64,000 nucleotides of DNA from Eubacteriaceae bacterium (GCA_009782515.1 WRIY01000002.1:1-64000); one strand, 5' to 3'. Shown: positions 34,425 to 44,708, counted from the stretch's first letter. The notes: generated by a model not told the origin, from the sequence alone. Program-made: numbers and translations.

Positions 34425-36206
34425 TTATTCTCTGCCTTTCACAATAGATGAAGTTGGGCATACCTGCATGCAAACAGTGCAGCCAACGCATCCATCAAGT
34501 ATCTTTGATTTTTTGGTATCGGCATCAAATGACAGGGAAGGGCAGCCGACAGCCAGGCACAGCTTGCAGCCATTGCAGCTTTCGATGTCTACTGAGCAGG
34601 GCTCAGAGACAACATTTGCAAATTCGTTTAGATCATCGCTGGTTAGGCTCTTAAGCACGCAAGGCCACCTCGTTATAATCACGCTTGGCTCATCCAGCGC
34701 AATCGCCCAGTCCAGGGCGCTTGAGACTTCATCAAGAATGTTGGGGTTTATAGTCCTTACATGCTCAATGCCAATTGCATGCGCTATCTTTGCTATGTCT
34801 GCAACCGGCGCGCTCTCGCCTTGGGCGTTGTAGCCGGTTCCAGGGTTGTCCTGGTGGCCTGTCATGCCAGTTATTCTGTTGTCTAAAACAATTGTTATGA
34901 CTTTTGATTTATTGTAAGCAATATTTAGCAGGCCCGTCATTCCTGAGTGAAAGAACGTCGAGTCGCCGATTATGGCAACAGCGCGCATTCCGGTTTCAGG
35001 ATGCTCGTCAAATACCTTTTGGGCTCCATGCGCTGATGAAATGCTTGCACCCATGCAAGTTACTGCATCCATTCCATTAAATGGCGGTGAGTAGCCTAGC
35101 GTATAGCATCCAATATCCCCGGACAGGAAAAGCTTTTTGCGCTTTCCTAAAACTGTAAAGAGCCCTCTGTGGGGGCATCCTGCGCACAGTGATGGAGGCC
35201 TGGGCACTATTCCATCTGTCGGGTATTTCGGGGACGGCAGCTTTTCGCCAAAGTAAGCTTTGCGAATGGCATCAGGAAGGAGCTCGCCTTCCAGAGGGAA
35301 AATTTCCTTTCCGGTAACGTTTATTCCAGCAGCTTTTATTTGGGTTTCCATAATTGGCTCATTTTCTTCAAGTACAATAAGCTTTTCTACGGAAGCTGCA
35401 AACTCTTTGATTTTTTCAATTGGCATCGGATATGAGAATCCGGTTTTGTAATATGATGCGCTTTCTCCAAAGACCTCCTGCGCATATTCGTAGCATATGC
35501 TGGAAGCTACGATGCCCAGCTGTTTGCTGTTGTGCACTGCAAAGTTGTAGGCAGAGGCATTTGAATATGTAATAAGCTTTTCATTTCTTTGGATAAGGTT
35601 GTGCTTTAAGTTTCTGGAAACCGCTGGGACGGTCACATATTTATTCGGGTTCTTTTCAAACGGCGAGAAAGATTTTTCCCTAGCTTCCCTGGGCTCCACA
35701 ATGCTCTTTGAATGGCATACTCTTGTTGTAACGCGGATAAGCACCGGTACATCATAGGTTTCGCTTAGCTCATATGCTGTGAGCATCATGTCATAGCATT
35801 CCTGGGAGTTTGCAGGCTCAAACATCGGCACATTCGCATGGTATGCATAGTATCGGTTGTCCTGCTCGTTTTGCGATGAATGCATTCCTGGCTCATCGGC
35901 ATTGATGATGACCAGCCCTCCATTTATGCCTGTATAAGCGTTAGTAAAGAATGGATCCGCAGCAACGTTCAAGCCAACGTGCTTCATTGACGCCAATGAG
36001 CGCACTCCGGCATATGAGGCGCCAATTGCGCTTTCCAGTGCGACCTTTTCATTCACAGCCCATTCAGCGTATATAGCATCTGGCATTGTTGCGAGCGTTT
36101 CAAGGATTTCAGTGCTTGGCGTTCCGGGGTAAGCAGATGCATAGCTTACACCAGCGTCTATCGCGCCAAGCGCTAGAGCTTCGTCGCCAGTAAGTAGTTT
36201 CTTCAT
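34425..36206 (-). CDS. iorA: indolepyruvate:ferredoxin oxidoreductase, alpha subunit
   Basis: The 593-residue alpha subunit starts MKKLLTGDEALALGAIDAG. It has the pyruvate-binding region (YPGTPSTEI), the thiamine-diphosphate domain (GDIGCYTLG, MGASISSAHG, DNRITGMTGHQ) and a carboxy-terminal pair of iron-sulfur motifs (CNGCKLCLAVGCP, CVGCTVCMQVCP). An AGGG 10 bases before the ATG at 36206 and family alignment favour this start over the ATG at 36254. It forms an operon with iorB. Confidence 0.92.
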   Translation of the reverse strand: MKKLLTGDEALALGAIDAGVSYASAYPGTPSTEILETLATMPDAIYAEWAVNEKVALESAIGASYAGVRSLASMKHVGLNVAADPFFTNAYTGINGGLVIINADEPGMHSSQNEQDNRYYAYHANVPMFEPANSQECYDMMLTAYELSETYDVPVLIRVTTRVCHSKSIVEPREAREKSFSPFEKNPNKYVTVPAVSRNLKHNLIQRNEKLITYSNASAYNFAVHNSKQLGIVASSICYEYAQEVFGESASYYKTGFSYPMPIEKIKEFAASVEKLIVLEENEPIMETQIKAAGINVTGKEIFPLEGELLPDAIRKAYFGEKLPSPKYPTDGIVPRPPSLCAGCPHRGLFTVLGKRKKLFLSGDIGCYTLGYSPPFNGMDAVTCMGASISSAHGAQKVFDEHPETGMRAVAIIGDSTFFHSGMTGLLNIAYNKSKVITIVLDNRITGMTGHQDNPGTGYNAQGESAPVADIAKIAHAIGIEHVRTINPNILDEVSSALDWAIALDEPSVIITRWPCVLKSLTSDDLNEFANVVSEPCSVDIESCNGCKLCLAVGCPSLSFDADTKKSKILDGCVGCTVCMQVCPTSSIVKGRE

Positions 36207-36528
36207 GATTTGATGCCCTGAGGCATTGACCGCCTTCCCTAAAGCTTTGCACAATTATAGCGCTAGTTGCCTTTATTTATGAAAAGGCAAAAAAGCGCTT
36301 AATAGTCCTAAAGCCTTTCTGCTATGTAACAGAATAAAGGCCTTGTTGAGTGCCATTTTCCTATAAAATTTAGGCAGATTCCCAAAAAACGAACCTATAG
36401 GAAACAGCAGCAGCAAACTATGATTGTGAAAAACTGTTAGTAACATAATTAATTATATGGTAAAATAATTATAGTTTATTTTTCGATGTGCTGCAACAAA
36501 ATTCTAATAAAACGGGAATGGCGCTATA

Positions 36529-37146
36529 GTGGCTATTATTAAATTACCTCTGGCATGTATATTATCATACTTCATTGGCTGTTTTAATGCAGCCCATTTT
36601 ATTTCAACAAGAATAATGCACTCGGACATCCGCCAGTACGGAAGCGGAAACCCTGGCTCTGCCAATGTCTTGAGGGCTTTCGGCGCAAAAGCGGCAATTG
36701 CTGTATTTCTTATTGATGCCCTAAAGGGATATATATCGATGCAGCTTCCTTTGCTTTTTGGCATAAAAAGCGATGTTGCATGGCTTTTTTGCGGCCTTGC
36801 CGTCATTTCGGGCCACAACTGGCCGGTTACCCTTAAATTTAAGGGAGGAAAAGGGGTGGCAACAACAATAGGCGCTTCGTTTGCCTTTGCCCCGCTGCTC
36901 ACTTTTATAATCCTCATCATTTCGCTAATAGTTGTTGCTATTACGAAATATGTTTCTGTTGGAGCCCTGTTTGGCATAGGCATCGCATCTGTGATTCTCC
37001 TATTTACAAATGCTTCCGCACCGATTAAGGCTCTGGCGTGCATTAACTTCGCGCTGTCGCTATTTCAGCATAGGGGCAACATACAGCGCCTAATGTCTGG
37101 CACCGAATCAAAATTTAACCAAAAGTCCGGGAAAAATGCAGGATAG
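36529..37146 (+). CDS. plsY: acyl-phosphate glycerol-3-phosphate acyltransferase
   Basis: PlsY is the membrane enzyme that makes lysophosphatidic acid from acyl-phosphate. About five helices are seen, and three cytosolic motifs are present: YGSGNPGSANVLR, FKGGKGVATT and SGHNWPV. The 205-residue length is usual, with a GTG start. The gene runs into rarA with an 11-base overlap. With gpsA and plsC in this window it defines the phospholipid route. Confidence 0.92.
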   Translation: MAIIKLPLACILSYFIGCFNAAHFISTRIMHSDIRQYGSGNPGSANVLRAFGAKAAIAVFLIDALKGYISMQLPLLFGIKSDVAWLFCGLAVISGHNWPVTLKFKGGKGVATTIGASFAFAPLLTFIILIISLIVVAITKYVSVGALFGIGIASVILLFTNASAPIKALACINFALSLFQHRGNIQRLMSGTESKFNQKSGKNAG

Positions 37147-38464
37147 CTTTATCGATCATGCCCACAGCAAGCTTCTTCGCCAAAAAGCCCCTTTGGCTGA
37201 GCGAATGCGGCCGCAAAGCCTTAGCGATTTTCGCGGGCAGGAGAGCCTGATCGGATCTGGCAAGCAGCTCTCGCGCATGATTGAGTCAGACAAAATCTCA
37301 TCGATCATTTTGTATGGCCCGCCTGGGAGCGGGAAAACTACACTGGCAAATATCATAGCCTTAAGCACTGCTTGTGCTTTTGTTCGCATAAGCGCAACAT
37401 CAAGCGGCGCTTCTGATATAAGAACCTGCATTGCCGAGGCGAAAAGGCAGCTTAGCATTAACGGCAAGGGAACAATTCTTTTTATTGATGAAATACACCG
37501 ATTTAACAAAACCCAGCAAGACACTCTTTTGCCGGCAGTGGAAAACGGGACTGTTGTTCTTATTGGGGCAACTACTGAAAACCCCTACTTCGAAGTAAAT
37601 TCAGCGCTCATTTCGCGTTCAACTATTTTTCGCCTTGAAAAGCTCTCTGAGGCTGATATCGGGCAAATACTGGCCAGGGCGATCTCTGACAAGGAAGCCG
37701 GCTACGGCAATATGAAAGTTCATGCAGACCGCGAGGCTTTAGAAATGCTCTCAAGCATAAGCGGTGGCGACGCGCGCATCGCCTTAAATTCGCTTGAGTC
37801 GCTTGTAGCCTTGGCCGAGCCGGATGGCAACGGCGAGATTCATATTAGTGTTGGCTATATAGAAAGCTTTGAGCAGCAAAATGCCATGCTTTATGACAAA
37901 TCAGGGCAAAGCCATTATGACACAATCAGCGCTTTTATAAAAAGCCTTCGCGGAAGCGATCCTGATGCTGCGCTGTATTGGATGGCAAAGATGCTTGATG
38001 CAGGCGAGGACCCGAAATTTATTGCAAGGCGCATGGTAATATTCGCTAGCGAAGACGTCGGCAATGCTGAGCCCCATGGCCTTATGCTTGCTGTGAGCGC
38101 CTTTCAGGCGGTAGAGCAGGTGGGCCTTCCTGAATGCCGCTATAACTTAGCCCAGGCAGCCACTTTTTTGGCATGCTGCCCGAAGAGCAACGCTTCAGGC
38201 GCTGCTTTCTTTAAGGCGCTGGGCGATATTCACTCAAAGCCTGTTGCTGCTGTGCCAATTTACCTGCGCGATGGCGCCGGCACATTTGGCAGCGGGGAGG
38301 GGTATAAATACCCGCATGAGTATCCCAAGCACTATGTCGAGCAGGACTATCTGCCTTCCGGAAATTATGGGCCGTATTACCAGCCTACACAGCAAGGCCA
38401 TGAAAAGCGCCTGGCTGCATATCTTAGCTGGATTCATGAGAGTGAGCCAAAGCAACAGGAATAA
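37136..38464 (+). CDS. rarA: replication-associated recombination protein A
   Basis: RarA/MgsA is a tetrameric AAA ATPase acting at stalled replication forks. The Walker A GPPGSGKTTLA, Walker B TILFIDEIHRFN and sensor GATTENPYFEVN motifs are clear, and the carboxy region has the family-typical MLDAGEDPKFIARR and PKHYVEQDYLP. Complete at 442 residues. It overlaps plsY and is probably expressed with it. Confidence 0.93.
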   Translation: MQDSFIDHAHSKLLRQKAPLAERMRPQSLSDFRGQESLIGSGKQLSRMIESDKISSIILYGPPGSGKTTLANIIALSTACAFVRISATSSGASDIRTCIAEAKRQLSINGKGTILFIDEIHRFNKTQQDTLLPAVENGTVVLIGATTENPYFEVNSALISRSTIFRLEKLSEADIGQILARAISDKEAGYGNMKVHADREALEMLSSISGGDARIALNSLESLVALAEPDGNGEIHISVGYIESFEQQNAMLYDKSGQSHYDTISAFIKSLRGSDPDAALYWMAKMLDAGEDPKFIARRMVIFASEDVGNAEPHGLMLAVSAFQAVEQVGLPECRYNLAQAATFLACCPKSNASGAAFFKALGDIHSKPVAAVPIYLRDGAGTFGSGEGYKYPHEYPKHYVEQDYLPSGNYGPYYQPTQQGHEKRLAAYLSWIHESEPKQQE

Positions 38465-38544
38465 ATATATTTTTGCACTGTATAGGCTACAACAAAATAT
38501 TGAGCCAACAGAGGAAGCGCAAACCCTCTGAAACGTAGAATTTT

Positions 38545-39570
38545 ATGAAAAAAGCAGTTTTTATTTACATTGCAGCTGTTCTGCTAACCGTATGCCTGAT
38601 AATAGTGCTTACTTTTTTTGGAACAGCTAATATCACATTGCTGGAAACCTACAAGATACTGTCAATGAAGATTTTTGGCTTTTATAAAAGCGAAGCAGCA
38701 GGAATGGGGACCAAAGAAACGATTATATGGAGAGTTCGCTTCCCCAGAACACTGCTTGCTTTTGTTTGCGGCGGCGCGCTTTCAGTCTGCGGCGGCGTAT
38801 ACCAGGCAGTCTTCAAAAACCCTATGGCAGATCCATTTGTTTTGGGCGTCTCCTCCGGTGCAGCTTTCGGCGCAACAATAGGCATTGTGCTCAGGTACCC
38901 TGCAAACTTTTTAGGGATGAACATGATTAGCTGGCTTGCATTTCTCGGCTCCCTGTTTGCAATATTAATCGTCTACAACATAGCCAAGGTTGGCAGGCAA
39001 ACGCACCTCACATCGCTGCTTTTGACTGGCACTGCTTTGAGCCAGCTGCTCACAGCGATCATATCAATTGCAATGATGGTGTCCGGCGATGACATGAAGC
39101 GCATATACTATTGGACTCTTGGCAGCTTTAATGCCAGAGGCTGGAGCCATATTGCGACAGTGCTGCCATATTGCGCGGTTGGAATAGCAATTGTGGCAGC
39201 CCATACAAGAGAGCTTGACATTATAATGCTCGGAGACGACGCAGCAGTGCGCATGGGTGTTGAAAGCGAAAAAATAAAGCGCATAATGCTTGTAAGCACA
39301 GCCTTTATTATGAGCGCTTGCGTGTCAGTGAGCGGGATTATCGGCTTTGTAGGCTTGGTTGCCCCTCATGTTGTCAGGCTTTTTACCGGCCCGATGCACA
39401 GCAGGCTTTTGCCGGCAGCTTTCCTTGCAGGCGGATGCCTCTTGTCCATTTGCGACACGATTGCCCGCAGCGCCATTGCTGCTGAAATTCCGGTAGGGAT
39501 TGTGACAGCAATAATCGGCGCCCCTTTCTTTATCTACCTTCTGCGCACTCGCAGGCATGAGGTGCTTTAA
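38545..39570 (+). CDS. FecCD-type ABC transporter permease (iron chelate or cobalamin)
   Basis: The 341-residue permease has about ten membrane helices and the conserved WRVRFPRTLLAFVCGGALS, NPMADPFVLGVSSGA and IGFVGLVAPHVVRL regions of the BtuC/FecCD family. It pairs with the ATPase that starts on its last base. No substrate-binding lipoprotein is adjacent, so the ligand (siderophore iron, haem or B12) cannot be assigned. Confidence 0.9.
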   Translation: MKKAVFIYIAAVLLTVCLIIVLTFFGTANITLLETYKILSMKIFGFYKSEAAGMGTKETIIWRVRFPRTLLAFVCGGALSVCGGVYQAVFKNPMADPFVLGVSSGAAFGATIGIVLRYPANFLGMNMISWLAFLGSLFAILIVYNIAKVGRQTHLTSLLLTGTALSQLLTAIISIAMMVSGDDMKRIYYWTLGSFNARGWSHIATVLPYCAVGIAIVAAHTRELDIIMLGDDAAVRMGVESEKIKRIMLVSTAFIMSACVSVSGIIGFVGLVAPHVVRLFTGPMHSRLLPAAFLAGGCLLSICDTIARSAIAAEIPVGIVTAIIGAPFFIYLLRTRRHEVL

Positions 39571-40826
39571 TGGCTGAAGTTTTAAAATATGACAGTGTAA
39601 GCATTGAGTATGATGGCAAGAAAGTCCTTGAAGGGTTTGATCTGTCTATTGAGGAGGGTGAGTTTATATCTTTGATAGGCCCGAACGGATCTGGAAAGTC
39701 TACCCTGATAAACGCCTTTTTAGGGCTTGTTCCTCTGGCATCAGGCGCGATCTACCTTATGGGAAGCGACAACAGCATGATCAATGCCAAAAGCAGGGCC
39801 CAGGTTGCTGCTGTGGTGCCCCAGACTTTTAGCACACCGTTTTCATTCAGCGTGCATGATATCGTAATGATGGGCCGCAACCCGTTTATGAAAAGATTTG
39901 CTTCCCACACAGAAGACGATCTGAGAATTGTTGATGATGCGCTTGAGCAAACAGGCACGCTAGAGCTTCGCGAGCGCAAAATAACTACTTTATCGGGAGG
40001 CGAAAGGCAGAGGGTTGTTATAGCAGCTGCACTGGCGCAATCTCCCCGGATCCTCATACTCGACGAGCCAACCAACCATCTTGACCTGAACCATTCGCTT
40101 CAGATAATGCAGCTGGCAAAGTGGCTGAACGTATCAAAAGGCATCACAGTGCTTGCGGTACTGCACGATATCAATGCAGCAGCCCGCTTCTCTGACAGGA
40201 TATGCGTGCTGCATGGCGGCAAAATTGCAGCAGCAGGCAAAGTCAGCGATGTTGTGAGCGAAGATATACTTGGCGATGTATATGACATTGATCTTATTGT
40301 AAGAAACAACAGAATTACTGACTCTTTGGAAATAGTGCCGCTTCGAAACAGGCAGCGGGAAAAAAAGCTTGCCAACAAGCGCGTGCATGTCGTGTGCGGC
40401 GGCGGGAGCGGGGAGATGTTTTTAGAGGAGCTGCGCAGCAATGGCTACATAATAAGCTGCGGAGTGCTAAACGAAAGCGACAGCGACGCTGTGTGCTGCA
40501 ATTCGCTAGGCATTGAATTTATTGAGGAAAGGCCCTACAGCCCTATATCTGAGGGCAAGAAGGAAGACAACTTGGCCCTTATGAAAAGCTGCGAGGCAAT
40601 AGTGCTTACTGATGTCCCGTTTGGCACAGGCAATATGGCTAACCTGTCCTCAATTTGGCAAATCTGCGAAGAAAGCGATCTGCCCGTTTATATAGTTGCC
40701 GCTGAGGGAAGGGATTTTGTTGGCGGTGCTGCTGATGATATAATTGATAAGCTTATAAACCTGAAGGGCGCTATGAGCTGCTCACGCCAAGAGCTGCTTG
40801 CCTTAATCAAGTCAGGCCGTATATAA
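39570..40826 (+). CDS. ABC transporter ATPase with extra carboxy-terminal domain
   Basis: Residues 1-255 are a FecE/BtuD-like ATPase: Walker A GPNGSGKSTL, signature LSGGERQR, Walker B ILILDEPTNHLDL, and a switch histidine in LHDINAAARF. Residues ~270-418 form a second Rossmann-like domain (VHVVCGGGSGEMFLEEL, GVLNESDSDA, ADVPFGTGN-like TDVPFGTGNMANL) of unknown role. Similar fusions occur in some clostridial and archaeal transporters. It is translationally coupled to the permease (ATGG sharing the TAA). Confidence 0.88.
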   Translation: MAEVLKYDSVSIEYDGKKVLEGFDLSIEEGEFISLIGPNGSGKSTLINAFLGLVPLASGAIYLMGSDNSMINAKSRAQVAAVVPQTFSTPFSFSVHDIVMMGRNPFMKRFASHTEDDLRIVDDALEQTGTLELRERKITTLSGGERQRVVIAAALAQSPRILILDEPTNHLDLNHSLQIMQLAKWLNVSKGITVLAVLHDINAAARFSDRICVLHGGKIAAAGKVSDVVSEDILGDVYDIDLIVRNNRITDSLEIVPLRNRQREKKLANKRVHVVCGGGSGEMFLEELRSNGYIISCGVLNESDSDAVCCNSLGIEFIEERPYSPISEGKKEDNLALMKSCEAIVLTDVPFGTGNMANLSSIWQICEESDLPVYIVAAEGRDFVGGAADDIIDKLINLKGAMSCSRQELLALIKSGRI

Positions 40827-40897
40827 ACATTTACTGTTGTCTGAGAGGAGATAAGCGCTGTTGGCTGCAGTAATAGCTGCAGGCATGCGCAACTATT

Positions 40898-41860
40898 ATG
40901 AAAGTCTCTGTTCAAGGCTGTGGCCGCTGGGGCTCATTTATAGCTTGGTACCTGGATTCTATTGGCCATGAAACACTATTATGGGGCAGGCCGTCTTCCC
41001 CCAACCTGAAACAGCTATCGCAAATAAGAAAAAACAGCTATCTTACATTAACCGATTCGATCATGCTCACAGACGACTTAAGCCTGTCAACAAGCTTTTC
41101 GGATACAATTGTCATATCTATATCAGCCCAGGAAATGCGCTCGCATATGAAGCAGCTGGCAAAGCTTCCTATTGACGGCAAGGTAATAGTTTTGTGCATG
41201 AAGGGCATAGAAGACGCAACAGGCCTTCGCCTGTCTGAAGTAGCAAATGAGGAGCTCGAAAAGAGGGCGAGGATTGCCGTGTGGGTCGGCCCCGGGCATG
41301 TGCAGGACTTTGTGCGGGGGGTGCCCAATTGCATGGTTATAGACTCTGAAGACAGAAACCTCGTTGACTATCTGGTCAATTCATTTTCAAGCGAGCTAAT
41401 CCGCTTTTATTACGGATCTGATCTTATCGGCTCCGAAATAGGGGCAGCTGCCAAAAATGTAATTGGCATTGCATCCGGAATTTTGGACGGTCTGGGCATC
41501 TCAGCGCTCAAGGGCGCACTCATGGCCAGAGGCGCCAGAGAGATATCTAGGCTGATAAAAGCCATGGGGGGCAATGAGCTGACTGCCTATGGCCTTACGC
41601 ACCTTGGCGATTATGAAGCTACAGTGTTTTCTGCATTTAGCCAAAACAGGCGCTTTGGCGAAGCGCTTGTAAAAGGGGAGGAATTCAGCTTCCTGGCAGA
41701 GGGCGTTGCAACCTCATCAGCGCTTATGAAGCTTAAGGAAAAGCACAATGTTGAGCTGCCCATTAGCACTGCAGTCTATGAAACAGTTATAAACGGCAGC
41801 GATCCATCTGAATCCCTTAGCGGGCTTTTTTATAGAAGCATAAAGCAAGAATTCGATTAA
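40898..41860 (+). CDS. gpsA: NAD(P)H-dependent glycerol-3-phosphate dehydrogenase
   Basis: GpsA reduces dihydroxyacetone phosphate to sn-glycerol-3-phosphate for phospholipid synthesis. The nucleotide-binding motif GCGRWGS is at the amino terminus. The GPGHVQDF region and the catalytic lysine region EIGAAAKNVIGIASGILDGL are present, and the length of 320 residues fits. GPGHVQDF replaces the more common GPSFAxE, a diverged version. It lies 70 bp after the ABC operon. Confidence 0.88.
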   Translation: MKVSVQGCGRWGSFIAWYLDSIGHETLLWGRPSSPNLKQLSQIRKNSYLTLTDSIMLTDDLSLSTSFSDTIVISISAQEMRSHMKQLAKLPIDGKVIVLCMKGIEDATGLRLSEVANEELEKRARIAVWVGPGHVQDFVRGVPNCMVIDSEDRNLVDYLVNSFSSELIRFYYGSDLIGSEIGAAAKNVIGIASGILDGLGISALKGALMARGAREISRLIKAMGGNELTAYGLTHLGDYEATVFSAFSQNRRFGEALVKGEEFSFLAEGVATSSALMKLKEKHNVELPISTAVYETVINGSDPSESLSGLFYRSIKQEFD

Positions 41861-42010
41861 GCCGCTAAAAAGGGCATCTGCTGTTAAGCTTGGCAACTCC
41901 CGAATAGCGCTATATCAGCACTGTTGCTGAGCATAAAATGCTTAGGGCAGTGCTTTTTTGCGCCCGAAGCCGGCATAATAAAAGAAGAGAGCATAAATAA
42001 AGGTATTACA

Positions 42011-42946
42011 ATGGATATAAAAGGCCAAGAAGTCAGAGCCTACCTTGAGGGCCATAATATAAAGCCTGAATTAATCGATATGGTGATCGGCTTTCGAGAG
42101 CGCTACAGCCTTGACGAATCTATATCAAACAGAGTTGCAGTTCCGCAAAGCAACTATTATGGCACCGAAGTCTGGGAAATGGCAATTGCCGCATTGCTGA
42201 GAGGCGAAAACATATTGCTTAGCGGCCCAAAAGCCACAGGCAAGAATGTTCTTGCTGAAAACCTCAGCTATGTTTTTAACAGGCCGTCATACAACATGTC
42301 TTTTCATGTCAACACAGACTCAAGCTCGCTCATCGGCACAGACACTTTCGAAGACGGAATGGTAAAGCTTAGAAAAGGCCCTGTGTACCTTTGCGCCCTG
42401 CATGGCGGGTTTGGCATATTTGATGAAATCAACATGGCAAAGAATGACGCTGTGTCAGTGCTGCATTCAACGCTCGATTTCAGGCGCATTATAGATATTC
42501 CGGGGTATGAGAAGATTGTGCTGCATGAAGCTGCGCGCTTTATCGGCACTATGAATTATGGCTATGTTGGCACTAAGGAGCTCAACGAAGCTTTGGTATC
42601 GCGCTTTTTGGTTGTTGAGATGCCTGCTGTAACTGAAGAGACGCTTATTCGCATTATAAGCGAAGCGTTCCCTGATCTCACAGCAAGCGCGCTTGAGCAG
42701 TTCTGCGGCCTTTTTCTGGACCTGCAGCTCAAAGCGAATAATGGAGAGATAACTACAAAGCCTGTGGATCTGAGGGGGCTTATGGCATCCATTAAAACTA
42801 TTCAGATTGGGCTGATGCCGGCAAGCGCGATAAAGATGGGAATCACCAATAAGACATTTGACAGCTTTGAGCGAGACATTATTGATGATGCTGTTCTAAC
42901 AAGAATACCAAATGACTGGAAGCCAGGCGATGTCTTTAGATCATAG
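42011..42946 (+). CDS. MoxR-type AAA ATPase
   Basis: This 311-residue AAA ATPase is of the MoxR/NorQ/CbbQ kind, which remodel partner proteins together with a VWA protein. Walker A reads GPKATGKN, with asparagine where Thr or Ser is usual, and Walker B is GIFDEINMA. The start at 42011 (MDIKGQEV) has AAAGG upstream; the frame's first ATG at 41924 has none. The stop overlaps the VWA gene by 17 bp, so the two are co-translated. Confidence 0.82.
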   Translation: MDIKGQEVRAYLEGHNIKPELIDMVIGFRERYSLDESISNRVAVPQSNYYGTEVWEMAIAALLRGENILLSGPKATGKNVLAENLSYVFNRPSYNMSFHVNTDSSSLIGTDTFEDGMVKLRKGPVYLCALHGGFGIFDEINMAKNDAVSVLHSTLDFRRIIDIPGYEKIVLHEAARFIGTMNYGYVGTKELNEALVSRFLVVEMPAVTEETLIRIISEAFPDLTASALEQFCGLFLDLQLKANNGEITTKPVDLRGLMASIKTIQIGLMPASAIKMGITNKTFDSFERDIIDDAVLTRIPNDWKPGDVFRS

Positions 42947-44708
42947 CACTAACTACAGCGAATTTGAGCTTGAGCTTGAAAACCGCATAAGAAACCTTAT
43001 GTGGACAGTCAGCGGAAATTACGGGCTCAATGAGAAGGCTGATCTCGAAGCGTTTAAAATATCAAAGTATATCGCAATGTATGATGCGATCTGGAAAGGC
43101 GCGCTGGCGAAATATTTCGACAGAAACGCTATATCGCTGTATATAGCCAAAAAGCTCTACCTCGGGGCATCAGAAGCTTTGCTTTTTGAAGCAGTTGCCC
43201 TGTGCGGCGAAGCTGCAAGCTATAAAAAAGCAATCGGGGAAAGGCCCGGCGTTGAGGCGATTCGCAGCCAGGCTTTTGATGATCTGCTTGATTTGAGCTA
43301 TGATCGCCTGTCAAACACAACAGCAGGCAGAATCCGCCTTGCAATGATCCGCTATTACCTGACAGGCGAAACCCGCACATACAAAAGCCTGCAGCAGGCA
43401 TGCGAAACAATAGCTTCGATTGAGCATGCCCAAACCGCGCTTGAGATCATAGCTGCAATAGATGCTCTGTACAATGGCAGCTTTGACAAAGATTTCGAGC
43501 TTAAGCATGGCGATCTTGGCTCAGTGCTGGATGTCAGCATAGCCGAGTTGAGGCAGTCCAGCTTATGGTCTGACATTTTCGATGATGAGATATACCAAAA
43601 CTTCGATCAAGCTGTTGAGAATATATCTTCTGCTGTTATGGGCATCTCTACGCTCACTGAAGAGGATAAAGCGTCACGAAAAGCATCTCAAGCACGAGTC
43701 ATCATCAATGAGGAGGCGCTTGCCAAAGCGCACCAATACATCGAGATTAATTACGGCACTTCGTACCTGAGCCAAAGGGAGACACAGCGAATCGAAAATG
43801 CTGTGTGCAAGGGAATGCACCAAGGGTATGGGCTGCATTTTACTGAGGGGGTTTTGCACAGCGATGGCCCCAACAACTACCAGCGAAAATATATTACTCG
43901 GCAGCACGAAAAAAATATGATGGTGTTTTATGACAACTATAGGCTTGTGCGAAAAAACATTGCCATATTAACTTCATTTATTAAGAATGAAATGGAGCTG
44001 CATGACCAGGCAGAAACGAGGATAACGCAGCGTGGCATGCTTGTGCCGCACAGAGTGTGGCGCGTTGGTAGGACAAACGATCCTAAGCTGTTTCGGCAAA
44101 CAGTTGCGCATGGCTCATACGGCTTTGTAGTGGATGTGCTGATTGATGGCTCCGGCTCGCAAAACAAGCGCCAGTCCAAGGTTGCTTTGCAGTCGTATAT
44201 AATAAGCGAAGCCCTTTCCAATGTGAAGATACCCCACAGAGTAGCGAGCTTTTGCTCCTTTTGGAGCCACACGATAATAAGAAGGTTTCGAGACTATGGC
44301 GATCCGCGGGAAATGAATTCAAGAGTGCTTGAATTTTCGGCCTCATCAAACAATAGAGACGGCCTGGCTATTATGGCCATTGTGGAAAGCCTTTTAAAGC
44401 GCGAGGAGGAAAACAAGATCCTTATTGTGCTCTCGGACGGCCGCCCGAATGATATTAACATTAACAATCCGTATTCTGTTTCATCCGAGCTGTATACTGG
44501 GAATGCAGCAATAGCAGACACAGCGCACCAAGTTCGCTTCGCCCGGGCAAGCGGCATATCTGTTTTGGGCGTTTTCACAGGCAAAGAGGAGGATCTGCAA
44601 GCTGAAAAAAAGATATTTGGAAATGACTTTGCATATATTCGGGATATTGATAATTTTTCCAAGCTTGTTGGGCTGTACCTGAAAAAACAGCTCGACAATT
44701 TGCTGTAG
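42930..44708 (+). CDS. VWA-domain protein partnered with MoxR ATPase
   Basis: The first ~390 residues are mostly helical. The carboxy-terminal ~200 residues form a von Willebrand A domain with an intact metal site, DGSGSQ (DxSxS) and VLSDGRPND. MoxR-VWA pairs act in activating or assembling metalloenzymes and other complexes (NorQD, CbbQO), so a chaperone role is inferred; the client is unknown. The start at 42930 is favoured by GGAAG upstream. Length 592 residues. Confidence 0.8.
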   Translation: MSLDHSTNYSEFELELENRIRNLMWTVSGNYGLNEKADLEAFKISKYIAMYDAIWKGALAKYFDRNAISLYIAKKLYLGASEALLFEAVALCGEAASYKKAIGERPGVEAIRSQAFDDLLDLSYDRLSNTTAGRIRLAMIRYYLTGETRTYKSLQQACETIASIEHAQTALEIIAAIDALYNGSFDKDFELKHGDLGSVLDVSIAELRQSSLWSDIFDDEIYQNFDQAVENISSAVMGISTLTEEDKASRKASQARVIINEEALAKAHQYIEINYGTSYLSQRETQRIENAVCKGMHQGYGLHFTEGVLHSDGPNNYQRKYITRQHEKNMMVFYDNYRLVRKNIAILTSFIKNEMELHDQAETRITQRGMLVPHRVWRVGRTNDPKLFRQTVAHGSYGFVVDVLIDGSGSQNKRQSKVALQSYIISEALSNVKIPHRVASFCSFWSHTIIRRFRDYGDPREMNSRVLEFSASSNNRDGLAIMAIVESLLKREEENKILIVLSDGRPNDININNPYSVSSELYTGNAAIADTAHQVRFARASGISVLGVFTGKEEDLQAEKKIFGNDFAYIRDIDNFSKLVGLYLKKQLDNLL

